DNA of 64,000 nt from Zantedeschia hybrid cultivar. Lineage: Eukaryota > Streptophyta > Magnoliopsida > Alismatales > Araceae. The notes below the pieces were generated by a model that saw only the letters and a list, made by a program, of their open reading frames with translations, had not been told where the DNA came from and did no database searches. This document shows, one piece after another, positions 34,001 to 45,243 of this stretch. Numbering within the stretch: the stretch's first letter is position 1; each line of letters starts with the position of its first letter. The stretch lies in NCBI GenBank assembly GCA_030544215.1, contig JARZZO010000001.1, forward strand, positions 40,141,670 through 40,205,669. The letters are read 5' to 3'. A program made the position numbers and the translations under genes.

Positions 34001-37000
34001 TTTTATTTTATGTATATGTTTTCTATTTTCTATGTTGGCAGAACCTCCCATTTTGGTAATCAATTAAGGTACCATCCACTTCCTGAAAGATATAATGGCA
34101 GAAGCTTGAAATAATTACCTCGTCTTAAATATCGAGTTCAACAGTGAATCTTTATTCCATCATTCTGGGTTTCTGATCTACCTGGGAGGGGCATACTCTA
34201 ATCCTGCGAAGTTGAGGTATCCAAAACTCACATTCTTTTTACTAGCAAACCAGGGCTTCAGAATGAACCCTTCCCCCACGTGGTGTCCATAAGCATTAGA
34301 AGTAGTTGACTGCTTTCTGCTTGATGACACCCCTGATTCAGTGGAACTCCTTTGACAAGCAGTTTAACAGTTGTCAAGGGGCTGCCATTAAATGCCTTGG
34401 GGAATTGGTTGGTAAGCAGAATGAACCTACTAGAACATCCTTCTTGATTAGTGAAATTGGGGTAGAAACTATGCAAGATGCATGCATATGGTGCATAGCT
34501 ATTAAAGGGTCTATAGAACGAATCCACCATGGGATCATTGTTGGTGAATGAAAGGAGAACAGAAACTCTATCTATTTAATGCAATTGGACAGTGGATATG
34601 TGACTTTTTCATGCACGTTCAATAGGGTCAACATTATTCTAGATACCATGTGTTAGTTATGTATGTCCGTCAAGCCAATCACATGGCTTGTACAATCTTC
34701 TTCGCATATTAATAATAAAGATATTTATATTCATTATGTGTAATTTATTTGACGTCTCATAATAAAGTCTATGAATGTGTGCGGTAGATGTTAAATTATG
34801 ATGAGATCATAATAATGAGATTAACATCTTTTAAACACATATTTTTAATTGTTTGTAGTCGGATGATATTTGAGAAGGACATCAAATATCCAATGAGATT
34901 AGTACAAGTTACTCTTACTCATATGATGAGGGTGACTAGTCTCATAGTCACTTGTATGGAGACCATGGTTGGCAGTATCGGCCGATATACGTATCGGCCG
35001 ATACATATCGGTATCGGTCGGGACCAGTACCGATACCCCCTGAATTGGCTGATACCGGTCTTTGTAGTAAAAAATAATAAAATATTTTTATTGGCCGGTA
35101 CCGGCCGATACCGATACCGATACGTATTGGTTTCGATACCCACCGATACCGGTACCGATACCGAGATTGCTATCCTTGGTGGAGACACTAAGGCAAACTT
35201 GTGATGCTCATTAGTAAATGAGTTTACTGAACTAATCTGACATGAATCACTGGATGGTAATATTACCTAATTGTCAACCAGTTTGATCTATCGTGACAAT
35301 AGTGTGGTTGGTCTTTTGACCTGAGATACCAAAGACAACTTATTGGTAGACTTCTAGGCTTTGACCTTGACTTATGGATCTCTAACTATGAGGTCTTAAT
35401 CAGTCAAGTGATCTGATCCAGCAGAATATCTTCGAAGGTGATTGTGTGGTTAATGAGATCATTCACTCTCGGTAATTAGATAGAGAATGTTCTAGGGATG
35501 ATGCTTAGGAGCCCCTGGCTAAGGCAGACATCATATCAGAAAAGGTGATCTAAGTAAGTGAACTGATTAGGGTTTGACAATTGATCATACTCTAGGTTTA
35601 CTTGAGAGCATTGGTACGTGAAGGATTATAGTCATGTGGTAACTGATGACGGAAAGATTCGTTGAGTGAGTTGCTGAACCCTATTATTTTTCGGGATCTT
35701 GTGGTGTTGCTTGGCACCTAACTTGATCGGAAATCCGATTGATTATCATCAGATGATAAATCGATTAAGTAATAATCTAATGAGATATTAAATTAATTAC
35801 TTTAAGTCAGTAAGGGATTATTGGGCCTATTAGGCTCAAAACTGGACCGACGCTTCGGCCTAGAGGGTTACACACAAGGTTATCGGTCGATGGATATTAA
35901 GTGAGAATTTATATTAATTCAAAGACTTTTGTGAAAAGTCGCCGAGGATTAATATAAATATACGACATGAGGGAAACCTGGGTCAAACTCTTAAGGTTTT
36001 ATAACTCTCTGGCCGTTGCCCTCCTCTTCCTCTTTTTTGGCCGGCCCCCTAAGGAGAGGGGTGCCCCCTTCCTCTCTCTCTCTTTCGCCTCCACTCTTAG
36101 GTGGATCAAGACACCACTCGCATCCTGCGGGCACCTGTGACAAGAAGAAGGACAAGGGATTAAGTGAATCCCTTTGGAGAAGAAGTGATGACGATCCTTC
36201 AACTGGAGATCGGAGTGGATACTGCCAGAGGCTGGGCACATGCGCAGCTAGAAGCATCGCTTATACGGAATCATGTTTCGGTTGTGGATTCGACTCTGCG
36301 CAAGGTGAAGATTCGATCTTTCCTTCGTCTTATTCTCAGAAACGGATCGAGATATCACGGGGTTTAATTTTCCGCTGTGTTCTTGATGATTGTAGTTTTA
36401 ATCTATATCTTCCCGTGCGATCCTTACACCATGCACTCCTTACATGTGAAGTGTGTACTCTGTCACATGAATGTAGATTATATTTTCGTACCTAATTGCC
36501 TTTCTGTAATATTAGTCTAGCTTTGCATTGCAGTTAGAAAAGATTATCTTGTCTGAATTTTACTCAATATTTCACAACCCCTGATTTGGTGGTTGAATCC
36601 TTCATGAATCATGATCCAATACTGATCTGGCTCCTTAAATGAGACAGGGTCTCTGATATTGATATTGACAACATTGATATGTGTACAAAGTATTGTGTTT
36701 CAGATAAAATATCTTGAACAAATTGATGCATACCAACTCAAACCATTAAAACAAAAATTTCAGGGAATGAAGAAATTTGACTGATGATGGGCTTAGAAAA
36801 TAACTTTCTCTAGCCGCTGCTGCATTTCTCAGATGCAAATGATAGATGTGATTATGTTGTCTAGAGAGAAAATGGGATAACATTGCTGCTATGTACCATC
36901 ACAAACTAATGAAAGGGGAATATGTTAAACTTCAAAATGTCAAAGAAATGTGGAAAGTGAGGTTCACTGAAAAGTGTCAACTTTCATCAATCAGGGGATC

Positions 37001-38284
37001 AGACATACAGAGAGGACTACTATTTCAGTGCTGGGGTTCATATGCCGGGAAAGGAGCACCAAGGAGAACGATTTGAAATTATTCTGCTTGTTATCTTTTT
37101 TTCCCTTCCTAATCTGTTCTCAGATTTGTGGGGAAGTTTATTTCTTGAGAGGGAAAGGGGATTTAAAACAGGACCTGCAGTTGGTGTGCTTTTATCTGCT
37201 GCCTCATAGGTGGCTCAACTACCTTATATTCTTTTAATGGATTGTCATTTTTACTTTTTATAGTTCACTAATGTGTCTTGGTCTGTTGGCCACCTTTGAA
37301 ATAAAATGAGCTATCCATTGAACAAAAGCAGCCTTAATAGCGTTCTGTACTCGAGAAACATTGTCATGGGATTCCTCAGAAGCAGATGGTGTCGTACACT
37401 ACTCTCTGTTGTCTTCTTTGTGAAATGGAGAACGGGAATGAAAATCATTTTATGGTATAGTTTGGCCAGTTAGTGTATTGATTGTGCCCTAGTTACACTA
37501 ATGTGGCTCAGTGAAATTTATTCCCCCAGTTGTATAATTATAGTTTAATGTCATATGCCCAAAAAATTATTTTGTGGAACTTAGTACTGAGCTGACATTT
37601 TTTATCATTTTGACAGGAAAAAGACGATTTTTTCATCCATTCTTTGATTTTCTGATTTGAACCCTCTTTTCGCTTGTTGTTTGTGCTTTCTATTAGCACA
37701 GGGTTTCCTCTGAACGAGAAAATGTCATAGGAATGACCACCAGTCAAGTCTTTCATTCTGTTATGAAATGACAGCCATCTGATTAGCTGCATAGGGCTGC
37801 ATTTATTTCAATTGAATACAACCATTCACAGCATGGAACCCTTTCGATGATTAGTATAACATTTACATTTGATATCCATGTTTTACTTCTGAATTGCTTT
37901 GACCCAAGATTTTTTTTCTGCAGAACATTGATTTTGATGATGATGAGGATGATTTGAACATGGAAGAAGAAGAACGTAAGATATCTTTGTCTCATATCTC
38001 TTTCCATCTGCTAAACTATCTGTTGACAAATGGTCTCTAGTTCTTTAGAAGAGAACCAATTGGCGTTGAGTTGATATTTATAGCTGAAAGAAAGGCAAAA
38101 TATATACTGAAATAATGTGGATCCTGTCTGATGCTTTGTGGCGATGGCAATAATGCCTCCTTCAATATAGAGGAGCAGTTTCACCTGAAAAGTTGATGGA
38201 CTATTATTCTTTGCGTTTTTTTTTCCCACAAGTTTTTCTGACATCTATTTGTTCTCACTTCCAGATGAAGATGCATATGAATGA
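31036..38284 (+). CDS. RPC31: RNA polymerase III subunit RPC7/RPC31, C-terminal exons
   Basis: Four exons join in phase: 31036-31082, 31362-31469, 37924-37975, 38265-38284, all with AG acceptors and GT donors. The encoded 69-residue tail begins DRLFEKFEKLEESHK, becomes strongly acidic (Glu/Asp runs), contains DDGDYNQ and NIDFDDDEDDLNMEEEE, and ends HEDAYE. This is the layout of the plant homologue of yeast Rpc31 / human RPC7. That protein belongs to the Rpc82-Rpc34-Rpc31 heterotrimer, which recruits Pol III to promoters in the nucleus. Its conserved N-terminal part is not seen here: the first exon begins in phase 1, so upstream exons lie further left or outside. The third intron, 6.45 kb, contains a solo LTR. 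The short motif matches are distinctive but the tail is low-complexity, so identity is likely, not certain. Confidence 0.75.
31362..31469 (+). CDS. RPC31: RPC7/RPC31 exon (acidic region)
   Basis: 36 whole codons between 'gattttcag' and CAG|gtatgt. Lys/Glu-rich at first, then a run of Glu and Asp, ending SSDDGDYNQ. Confidence 0.78.
31470..33449. other. left part of the long RPC7/RPC31 intron
   Basis: AT-rich, no exon or complete element recognised. 33320-33440 holds repeated 'cccgttcc/cccgctcc' phrases of the kind found in decayed hAT MITEs, but no end is clear. Confidence 0.45.
33450..33992. mobile_element. decayed GAGCTCG-rich MITE relict
   Basis: Motifs such as 'ggcttggctcg', 'gagctcggct', 'agctcgagctcg' and 'actcggcttga' lie at both ends in mixed orientation with an AT-rich centre, similar in design to the MITE at 8432-8876. 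Ends and target duplications are no longer readable. Confidence 0.45.
33993..34645. other. intron sequence, no feature
   Basis: No exon signal or recognised repeat. An 81-codon frame at 34306-34551 has no known domain. Confidence 0.4.
34651..36428 (+). repeat. solo LTR in the RPC7/RPC31 intron, TSD ccatg
   Basis: Starts TGTTAGTTAT, ends GATCCTTACA, and is flanked by ccatg at 34646-34650 and 36429-36433. No PBS, polypurine tract or coding part adjoins it, so it is a solo LTR left by LTR-LTR recombination. Without the nested MITE it is about 1.56 kb. A TATA-like ttaatataaata near 35947 suggests plus orientation. A related piece in reverse lies at 51190-51840. The superfamily (Copia or Gypsy) is unresolved. 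Confidence 0.82.
34965..35179. mobile_element. CGGCCGATAC-rich MITE inside the solo LTR (about 215 bp)
   Basis: Interior built from repeats of ATCGGCCGATA/CCGATACCG in both orientations. Ends GGTTGGCAGTATCGG and the inverted CCGAGATTGCTATCC. Flanks tggagacc (34957-34964) and tggagaca (35180-35187) match at seven of eight bases, fitting hAT. Confidence 0.7.
36434..37923. other. right part of the long RPC7/RPC31 intron
   Basis: AT-rich intron with no supported exon. The pyrimidine stretch before 37924 (tttttttctgcag) is a good 3' splice signal. Confidence 0.5.
37924..37975 (+). CDS. RPC31: RPC7/RPC31 exon (NIDFDDDEDD)
   Basis: 52 nt between 'tttttctgcag' and AAC|gtaaga, ending in phase 1. It encodes NIDFDDDEDDLNMEEEE, the most diagnostic stretch of the plant protein tail. 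Confidence 0.8.
38265..38284 (+). CDS. RPC31: RPC7/RPC31 terminal exon (HEDAYE, stop)
   Basis: Acceptor 'cacttccag'. The first two bases complete a His codon, followed by E-D-A-Y-E and TGA at 38282-38284. The 3' UTR begins at 38285; its end cannot be placed. Confidence 0.77.
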
Positions 38285-38741
38285 ATGATATGCTGTTGTC
38301 ATCCCAGCAAGATGCTTGCAGGACCAAAGTGCACTCATGAGCAGTGCGATGCTTACAACTGCGGTTCAGATTGCAATATTGAAGAGCTCCTGCTAGACGG
38401 GGTGGAAAAGAAGAATAAAAGCACCCCAGTTACTCTCTTCCTAAGGCAGAGAAAACGTCGTTCAACATTTTTTTTTTTTGCGAGACCTCTGAACACCATA
38501 TGGTACTGCTGTTAGGAGGCTGTCTTTTAGGTGTAGGAGAATTGAGATGACACTAGAAGCAAGAGAAAAAATTAGACCTGAAGCTTCAAAATATATGTCA
38601 AGGACACGATAGTTGAAGGCAATTCTGTTGGTGTTTCTCTCAAGAAAGGCATGCATTTGTAAAGGGCAACGATCTAGGCCTCATGAGAGACACCATTTTA
38701 CATCCCCTGTACCAGAGGGAGAACATTGAGGCTGTAGGTGA
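38285..38741 (+). other. probable 3' UTR of RPC7/RPC31
   Basis: Directly follows the TGA. It holds 'gaataaaag' at about 38413, which could serve as a polyadenylation signal, and a T-run at 38469-38480. No transcript end can be fixed. Confidence 0.4.
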
Positions 38742-38869
38742 ATGGTTAGTTCTCGTATAAATTTTGTCGTAATCCGTATGGTTGATTTGCGAATCATGGT
38801 CGTGTATGGTTAGTTCTCATCTAAAGTTTGTCGTAATCCGTATGGTTGATTTGCGAATCATGGTCTAGC
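38742..38869. repeat. 64-bp tandem duplication
   Basis: Units at 38742-38805 and 38806-38869, each with 'atggttagttctc' and 'ttgtcgtaatccgtatggtt' and then 'gatttgcgaatcatggtc'. Few differences, so recent. Confidence 0.88.
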
Positions 38870-41719
38870 TTATGATCCAAGACATGGTATAAAAACAGAA
38901 TATAATGGGATGCTCTCATTTATGCAAGTCCACAGTTGGTCAGATCCTCACTTCCCGCTCCTCTCTACTACCACAGACGTGATGTGATCTACAGTGCATG
39001 TTTCTCGCCGGCTTTGCTGCAACTCCGAGGGGAAACCCTGCCATTCATCTCTTCGTTTGTGTTCCCGTGATTGCTACAGCCAGTTCCTGCATAACTCGTA
39101 TGGTGGTTATAATGTGGTTTAACGAAGAGGTGCAGAGCCTGTGTATGCAAGAAACTCCACACGCCTGGGTGTTCATGGCGAGTCCCATAGAGGATATGTA
39201 GTTATATTCGTTTTGAAAGCCCTAGTTTCCAGAATAAGTTACGAGTTATACGTGTTGCAATGCCCCTGCAGTTGCATTGTGGGGGCATTGCAGCATGTTT
39301 TTTTGTTTTTGATTGTTGTTTTTTCGGTTGGAGCTCACATGTTCGAACAGGTCCATGTCCGAATGGGCGGCCCCAAAAATATTAAAAAATAAAAATTTGT
39401 TGTTGGGTTTGGTCCTTTAAGAGTATTTTGTACTATTCAGTGGGACACAGCTTTTGATTTTTTGGTCTCTCTCTCTCTCTCTCTCTCTGGTATAATACTT
39501 TATTATGACAAAAATTAAAAACTACTATTTTTTTAATTTCATCAAATATTGTTTTAACCTTTTCTTTACTATTTTTTTAGTTTCTTTTCTTTTAACCTTT
39601 TATTTTTTAATTAAAAACTACTATTTTTTAATAGTGCAGTCGAGACCTAAGAGCAGTATTTATCTATCCATGCACTAGTAGGGGTGTTAATATGTTGGAT
39701 ACAATACGAACAGTGAAGTATCTGTTGTAGCATCCCTTAAGAAAAGTCTCTCTATTTGCTGCCCATTGATTACCGACAGGGCCTATAGCCAGAACGGCTT
39801 TTTTCTTTCTAAACAAAATTTATCAGATAATTGGTAATAAACTTGAGCACTTACTTATCCTAATTAAATTTAAATTTAGACACCAAACTTATAAACTGTT
39901 CCACTTAAACTCAAGTTTTAAGTTACGAACCAAGGAGTCTGAGAAGTTATGCTGACATAGTTCAAGAACTAAAATACAACGCTTGGAAAATTAAGTATTT
40001 CTAATATTTTCAGTTCTCCTTAAAAACCAGACACTTTTTAAGAGAATTAAGGCAGCCTGATTGGCCTCTTTATATCAGCATAGCGCCAGCATCAATAATT
40101 TGTAAAAAATAAAAGTTGCATTTAAAGGTACGGTAAGCATTAAATATGGCTGCTTTTGTGTTCGTTAATAATATTGATTTGAAGTATCATTTCTAGTGTA
40201 ATGTACAGAGTAGAAAGATATTAAATATATGAGAGAAAAGCCCCCAGATATTTCAAAATATTTTGAAAGTACTCTCAGAGAAAGGTCTTTTTCAAATAAA
40301 AGTAAGATTATAGAAAACTTTTACCAAGTATAGAGTCTATAAGAATTTTTTTTCTGAATTAAATATATGCGAGGGGACTAAAAACCGAGAAAACCCTAAA
40401 AGATATCAGACTTGACAGGGATGGCACCTGATCACTAGCTCTTGGAAAGAATATTCCCAATCCATGTAGTCCAGCAGGCATATTTGATAACACAATCATC
40501 TTTAGATTCTAAAAAGAGAATCAACAGAGTGATCTCCTACAATCTAAAAAGACTAATTATAAAAAGACCCGAACCGAATATATGGCACGTGAGTCAATGA
40601 AGATTATTGTATCCATGGCAGGTTACCCGAAGAAATTAGAAAACCCTAAAATTTGTAACCAAGACATCAAAATTTCATTTGACAACATCATCTTTATTTG
40701 GATTTCTATACTATACATCTATGTTAAAGTTATCCTCAAAATCTATTGGAGCGTTTGCACATAATTTTAAGATAAAAGATTACAATGAGAGAAGATGAAT
40801 TATAAGATTATATTAAGACCTAATTAACATGTTTGGCAGAAAACATGGTAACTTTCAAAACTGTCCACTCCCCTTCTACGATGGCCAAGCAGCAGTGACG
40901 GCACAAGAGCAGGGATGAGGAGGGTTGAGTCATAAGTCACAGACACAAAAAGAAAAAAGAAAAAAAAGAAAAAAAAAGGAGGGTTTCCCCACTTCGTTTT
41001 TCATCATGTTTTAATGAAGAAATTGGATGTCCTCAGTGGGCACTGAAAGTTTATAAAAGAAAATTGAGGAGTTTTTGTCAAAAGCTTTTCTCCCCGTTAC
41101 TGCATTGACTGAGCTCACTTCTCATGTGCACCAAAAGGATTGAACGTTATGAAAAGTATACTTTAATCATATTCACAAAATATTCATTTTTGTTATAAAA
41201 ATATATTTTTGTACTGAAAACTTTTAATTATAATAGAAGAAGACACCCTACAGAAGTAGTAATACTGCTTTTGCCTCCAACGGGAGAAAATAAAGTTAAT
41301 GTTGAGCTTCCATTGATAGTTTAGCTGATGTCAGTCTCATGAATTAGCGTGCCTCTGTAATTTCTTCACTTTCCACGAATCAAAGCTAGGCATTAACTTA
41401 TTTAGATGATGATGATATGATTAGAGATGTCACTGGGTCGGAAATGGTAGGAATGGTGGATTATATATCTTCATATCTCTGCGAAATAATATGTATTTGT
41501 TAGCCATCTTATTGCTATAAGGAAAGAATATATCCAAAATCGCCTTTTAATATCTAATGGCCAAACTAAGAAGCAATGAAAGCCAAATTTGAAGTACGAA
41601 TTTGCTATAACATGTTCACTTGAAACGAAATATACACATGAAAAATGACTAATACTCCTTAAGAGAAGTAAATCACTTAAATTAAAGGTCTCTCATTAAT
41701 AACCTAACATAAAGATAAC
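38870..41719. other. intergenic AT-rich sequence
   Basis: A (TC)n run at 39466-39489 and A-rich runs near 40945-40978. No gene, RNA gene or complete element is visible. Confidence 0.5.
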
Positions 41720-41724
41720 AGTAC

Positions 41725-42769
41725 TGATGTAGCCGAAGCTATCACGACCGGATTCCGAAGTCGGAATCCGAAGAGAGGGATCCGGTGCTGGGTCGGATCG
41801 GTGTTGAGGGGGCCCGACGGGGATCCGGATGACGAAGGACGCAGAGGCGGCGGAGCCGAAGGTCCGGAGGCTGGCTCGCTCAAGAAGTAGGGGGCCGAGG
41901 CTCCTTCGGCGGACGAAGGGGCGGCTCGAACGAATCTCCTTCCGACTGATCTGTCGACGGGCGACGAAGCCTAAACCGAAAGCCCGAGGCCGAAAGTGAC
42001 TCGGACTCGGCTTGCTCTTGGATAGTGAGCCCAAAGCCCCTTCGGCGGACGGAGGGGCAGCGCGAGACCGAGTCTCCTTTCTTGGGGCAGCCGGCGTACG
42101 GCGTCGAGACCAGGGAGAGAAGTCCGAGGTCGGCGGCCGAGACCGACTCGGGAAGGTCGGCGAAGATTCGAACCGAGCTCCTGCAGGAGGGAAAGAAGAA
42201 GAAAAACTAGTCAGCAGGAGTCCCGGACTTCAGCCTTGGGGAACCCCCTCCGACGGTCAAGTTAGCTCCTGAAGAAGATTCGATTCAGAAGGCAAAGGGA
42301 GCAGCTTTAATGCTTTTCGGACAGTAGTCCTTTTAAGGGTCTCGGAGGCTTGAGGAAGCATCCATCGCCTACCTTTGACAATAAATAGCGGGGTATTTAT
42401 AGCAGATGATAGCGGATGGTTAACGGTGGCAGCCGATATAGGACTAAATGAGGGCTTACTGATAAACCGCCATAGTGTCCGATCCGCCACCGGAGTGGGC
42501 CGGATTCGGCTACCGGGCCGAAGGGGGTTGGGCCGCTGATGGGCCGAAGCCTGTTGGGCCCTGGGCTGCCGCGCTGCTCCCGGGCCGTAGGCTAGTGGGC
42601 CGCTGACGGGCTGAAGCCTGTTGGGCCGGGAGCGACGGTGCCGCTTATGGGCCGAAGGCTGCTGGGCCGCTGACGGGCCGAAGGCTCCCGGAGGGCCTGG
42701 TACTGCTGCTGTTAGGCTGAACGGGGTTTGGGCTTGCTTTAATGGGCCGAATCGGATTCTGCCTCATCA
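41725..42769 (-). repeat. GC-rich solo LTR, probably Tat/Retand type, TSD agtac
   Basis: 1045 bp bounded by TGATGTAGCC and CCTCATCA, with agtac at 41720-41724 and 42770-42774. A TATA-like CTATAAATA on the minus strand at 42394-42402 sets the orientation. Downstream of it the minus strand has a 'cggagggggttcccc' block that also occurs in the LTR of the Tat-like element at 46770. A GGGCCG-based minisatellite fills the right third. No coding part adjoins it. Confidence 0.82.
42503..42690. repeat. GGGCCG minisatellite in the solo LTR
   Basis: Units like 'gggccgctgaYgggc' plus 'YgaagcctgttgggcY' recur about four times with variation. Confidence 0.7.
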
Positions 42770-42774
42770 AGTAC

Positions 42775-44248
42775 AATTAAATCACACTAAAATAAGTCTC
42801 TCACTTAAAAGTTCTCAAATATTCGTAAAAGAGAAATAAAAAAAAAGTAATAAGATGTATAACATATAATATTATATATTTATGGTGGTAATGGACAACA
42901 GTTTTGCAAACAAGACTCTCAATTTTTATATTTGTTAAGAAAGTGGAATTAAAAATCTTATTCGTTTTCATATCCATTTTTCAATTGAAGATAAAATGAC
43001 TGTCTGATGAACTAACGAACAGTGTCGATAATCGGATTCTCGGTTACCATTGACATCGTAGACATGATCATCAGACAATCCGACCAAAAAGATGGAAAGA
43101 GGTGAAATATCTTCTTCTTCTTCCCCTGTTTCTTCTGTTGTGACATATCAATAGAATTTAGTAGGATCAGAGGAGAAAAAGACCAGTTGTTCATGGCGGG
43201 GACGTCCGGAGATCACTGGAACCCACACAATCCCCTTCACTGCTCGTTAGGAAGACTGCCCACTCAGGGTGAGGGGCCTTGGGCCCGCATCCTTCGCACT
43301 GGAGAAGAAAAAGAAGGGACAGCCGGTGAACATGATTTGCCGTACTGGATTGATACGTGCCGACTTGAGTGACTCGTACCATATATTCGAGTCAATGCGA
43401 CTCGACCGAATCTGTACGATTTAGAAGAACTTTTTCATACGAGTCGGCAAGAGTCAGACCCGACTCGTATCGGATCATGAAAAATCCGAATCGATCTGAC
43501 TGTTCGAGTCGGCAAACCTTGCTGATGCGAAGGAGATTGGAAGGCACCTGGGGTGGACATCCTTTCAAGTTGGTAACTTCGCATCCGAAAGCCTGTCCAC
43601 AAGTTCTTGAATTGGTGGTGAAGCTCTCCCTGCTTTCAGCAAGGGATTGACCTGGATGTGTAACAAAGGGTGGAACTTGAAACTAGTGAGGCAAGATTAT
43701 ATAGACTTCATCTCTATTCATATGGTTTTAAGGTGAATTTGATATTAGTACAGCACAAATGGTCGATTCATTACGGGCCCTTGTGAGTAAAAATGTGTCG
43801 GACGCAGAGGATCTCAGAAATAATTGACGTGGTACGAAGTTGAACTTCTTCTATTGGGGATGACTTACAAATATTTAACCAACTGAATTACTTGATGGAA
43901 AAAGTTAGAGAGATTGCAAGTAACACGATGGGGACGCACGCACCTGGAGGGGTAATGGGAAAAAAAAAAAAAGAGGAGATAGATGTGGGTACTTTCTCTT
44001 TAAATAAATAAAGTTTTAGAATTTTACTTCTTGTATGGGTAGCCAGTGCTGCACCCCACATATCTTTGATTGGACGATCTAAAATATTTTTGACCGTACG
44101 ACGACAATTAGATTGTAAGACATGCATGCAGGTCAGACTTGGTCTAGTCTAGAAAAATTTCAAACAAAATTCCTTTTTTGGCTGTGCAGCAAGTAAAACT
44201 CTAAAGTTTAACATAATGTTGTATGAGAATCCGATAGAAATTAGATAT
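42775..44248. other. intergenic sequence
   Basis: No gene found. 43340-43520 is rich in GACTCG/CGAGTC in both orientations around an AT-rich middle, as in decayed hAT MITEs, but no ends are clear. 43964-43975 is an A-run. Confidence 0.45.
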
Positions 44249-44339
44249 TTATAGGGTGTTTGGTTGTATTTTAATATTTTATACAGTTTTGTTATAAAAA
44301 AAAATATATTAAAATAAAATTGGTAAGAACATGATAATT

Positions 44340-44680
44340 TTTAATAGAACATTACACTGGTGGGAGGAGGAGACAGAGTTGGTCACTGCTGCAGCGTCAA
44401 CATTTGGCTGCCCCTGTTGCTGCTGCTTGATTCGCTTGTGGGGCATCAGGGACTTCAAGAGCTGCTCGAGCTCCTTTGGAAAATTGATGGCTGCACCCAC
44501 AATGACACTCAGGCCTGTAGGAGCTGCATGTATGTTGGAAGGAGAATTTCGTCGAGCAGGTGGTATGCACTTGGGCATCCCCAAGAACATCCAAAAGCGC
44601 GAACAACTTTGCTTCATTCGTGGTGGGCCGGGGCGGATCTGCATGCCAACACACAACCACCCATCTCTCTCTCTCTCTCG
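44340..44680 (-). other. GC-rich segment beside the calmodulin-like pseudogene, origin unknown
   Basis: A 115-codon frame (44309-44656) reads KELEQLLKSLMPHKRIKQQQ and looks less random than its surroundings. I recognise no domain. It could be captured exon sequence of another gene, the 3' UTR of the calmodulin-like gene, or chance. A (CT)n run at 44668-44685 separates it from the calmodulin-like stop. Confidence 0.35.
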
Positions 44681-44682
44681 TC

Positions 44683-45243
44683 TCAGCCACTGAGGGCGGC
44701 GCAGCCACCCCCTCGAATCATCTGCTTGTACTCCTTGAAGTTGACCATGCCGTCGCCGTCAACATCGACCTTCCGGATCATCTTCCGACAGTCCTCGACG
44801 GTGCGGCCCTGCTTGAGGCCGAGGGAGGCCAGGACGGTGATGAAGCCGTCACGATTCTGGTCCCACACGTTGAAGGCCTCACGCATGTCCTCCTCCTCGT
44901 CGCGCTCGTCCATGATGGTCTGGTACAGCGCCCCGAACTCGTCGATGTCGACGCACCCATCACCGTTTGCGTCGATCTTCTTGATCATGGCCACCAGGTC
45001 CTTGTCGGGTATATAGATGCCCAGGTTCTCCAACGAGTCGCTGAGCTCCTTCTTGGTGATCCGCCCGTCGCCGTTGCGGTCGAACATCTAGAACACCCGC
45101 TTCAGCTCCGCCGGCACCGACAACGCCTGCAGCTGCAGGCCCCCCGCAGCAGGAAGAGGGGGAGGGGAGGAAGAAGGCGGGTCGGTGGCCACCTTGAAGG
45201 TGCCCTGCGGCGGGTGGTGGCTGATCTCCTTCTTCCTCCTGCT
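44683..45243 (-). pseudogene. calmodulin-like (CML) pseudogene with broken EF-hand 3
   Basis: 134 codons from the Met at 45085-45087 to TGA encode four EF-hand regions of a plant CML. EF1 DRNGDGRITKKE (3-14), EF2 DANGDGCVDIDE (39-50) and EF4 DVDGDGMVNFKE (108-119) are canonical. EF3 reads DQNRDGFITV and then jumps to LASLGL: the last two loop positions, including the bidentate Glu, and the start of the exit helix are missing (about six residues, in frame). Immediately upstream a TAG (45088-45090) interrupts the frame, which otherwise continues to about 45243 with PAELKRVF, the usual run-in to EF1. CMLs are cytosolic or membrane-tethered Ca2+ sensors. This copy has lost its start and one site. 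It is intronless, and lies in a TIR element. Confidence 0.85.

Noticed and set aside
34788..35204. 138-codon frame containing Tyr/Arg-rich repeats
   Set aside because: The repeats come from the CCGATACCG-rich MITE; the frame spans the MITE boundary.
36016..36495. 159-codon plus-strand frame
   Set aside because: Lies at the end of the solo LTR (U5-like) and runs across its boundary at 36428; no domain.
41696..42490. Frames of 77-112 codons in GC-rich DNA
   Set aside because: They sit in a solo LTR bounded by a target duplication, have no domains, and have equal openness on both strands.
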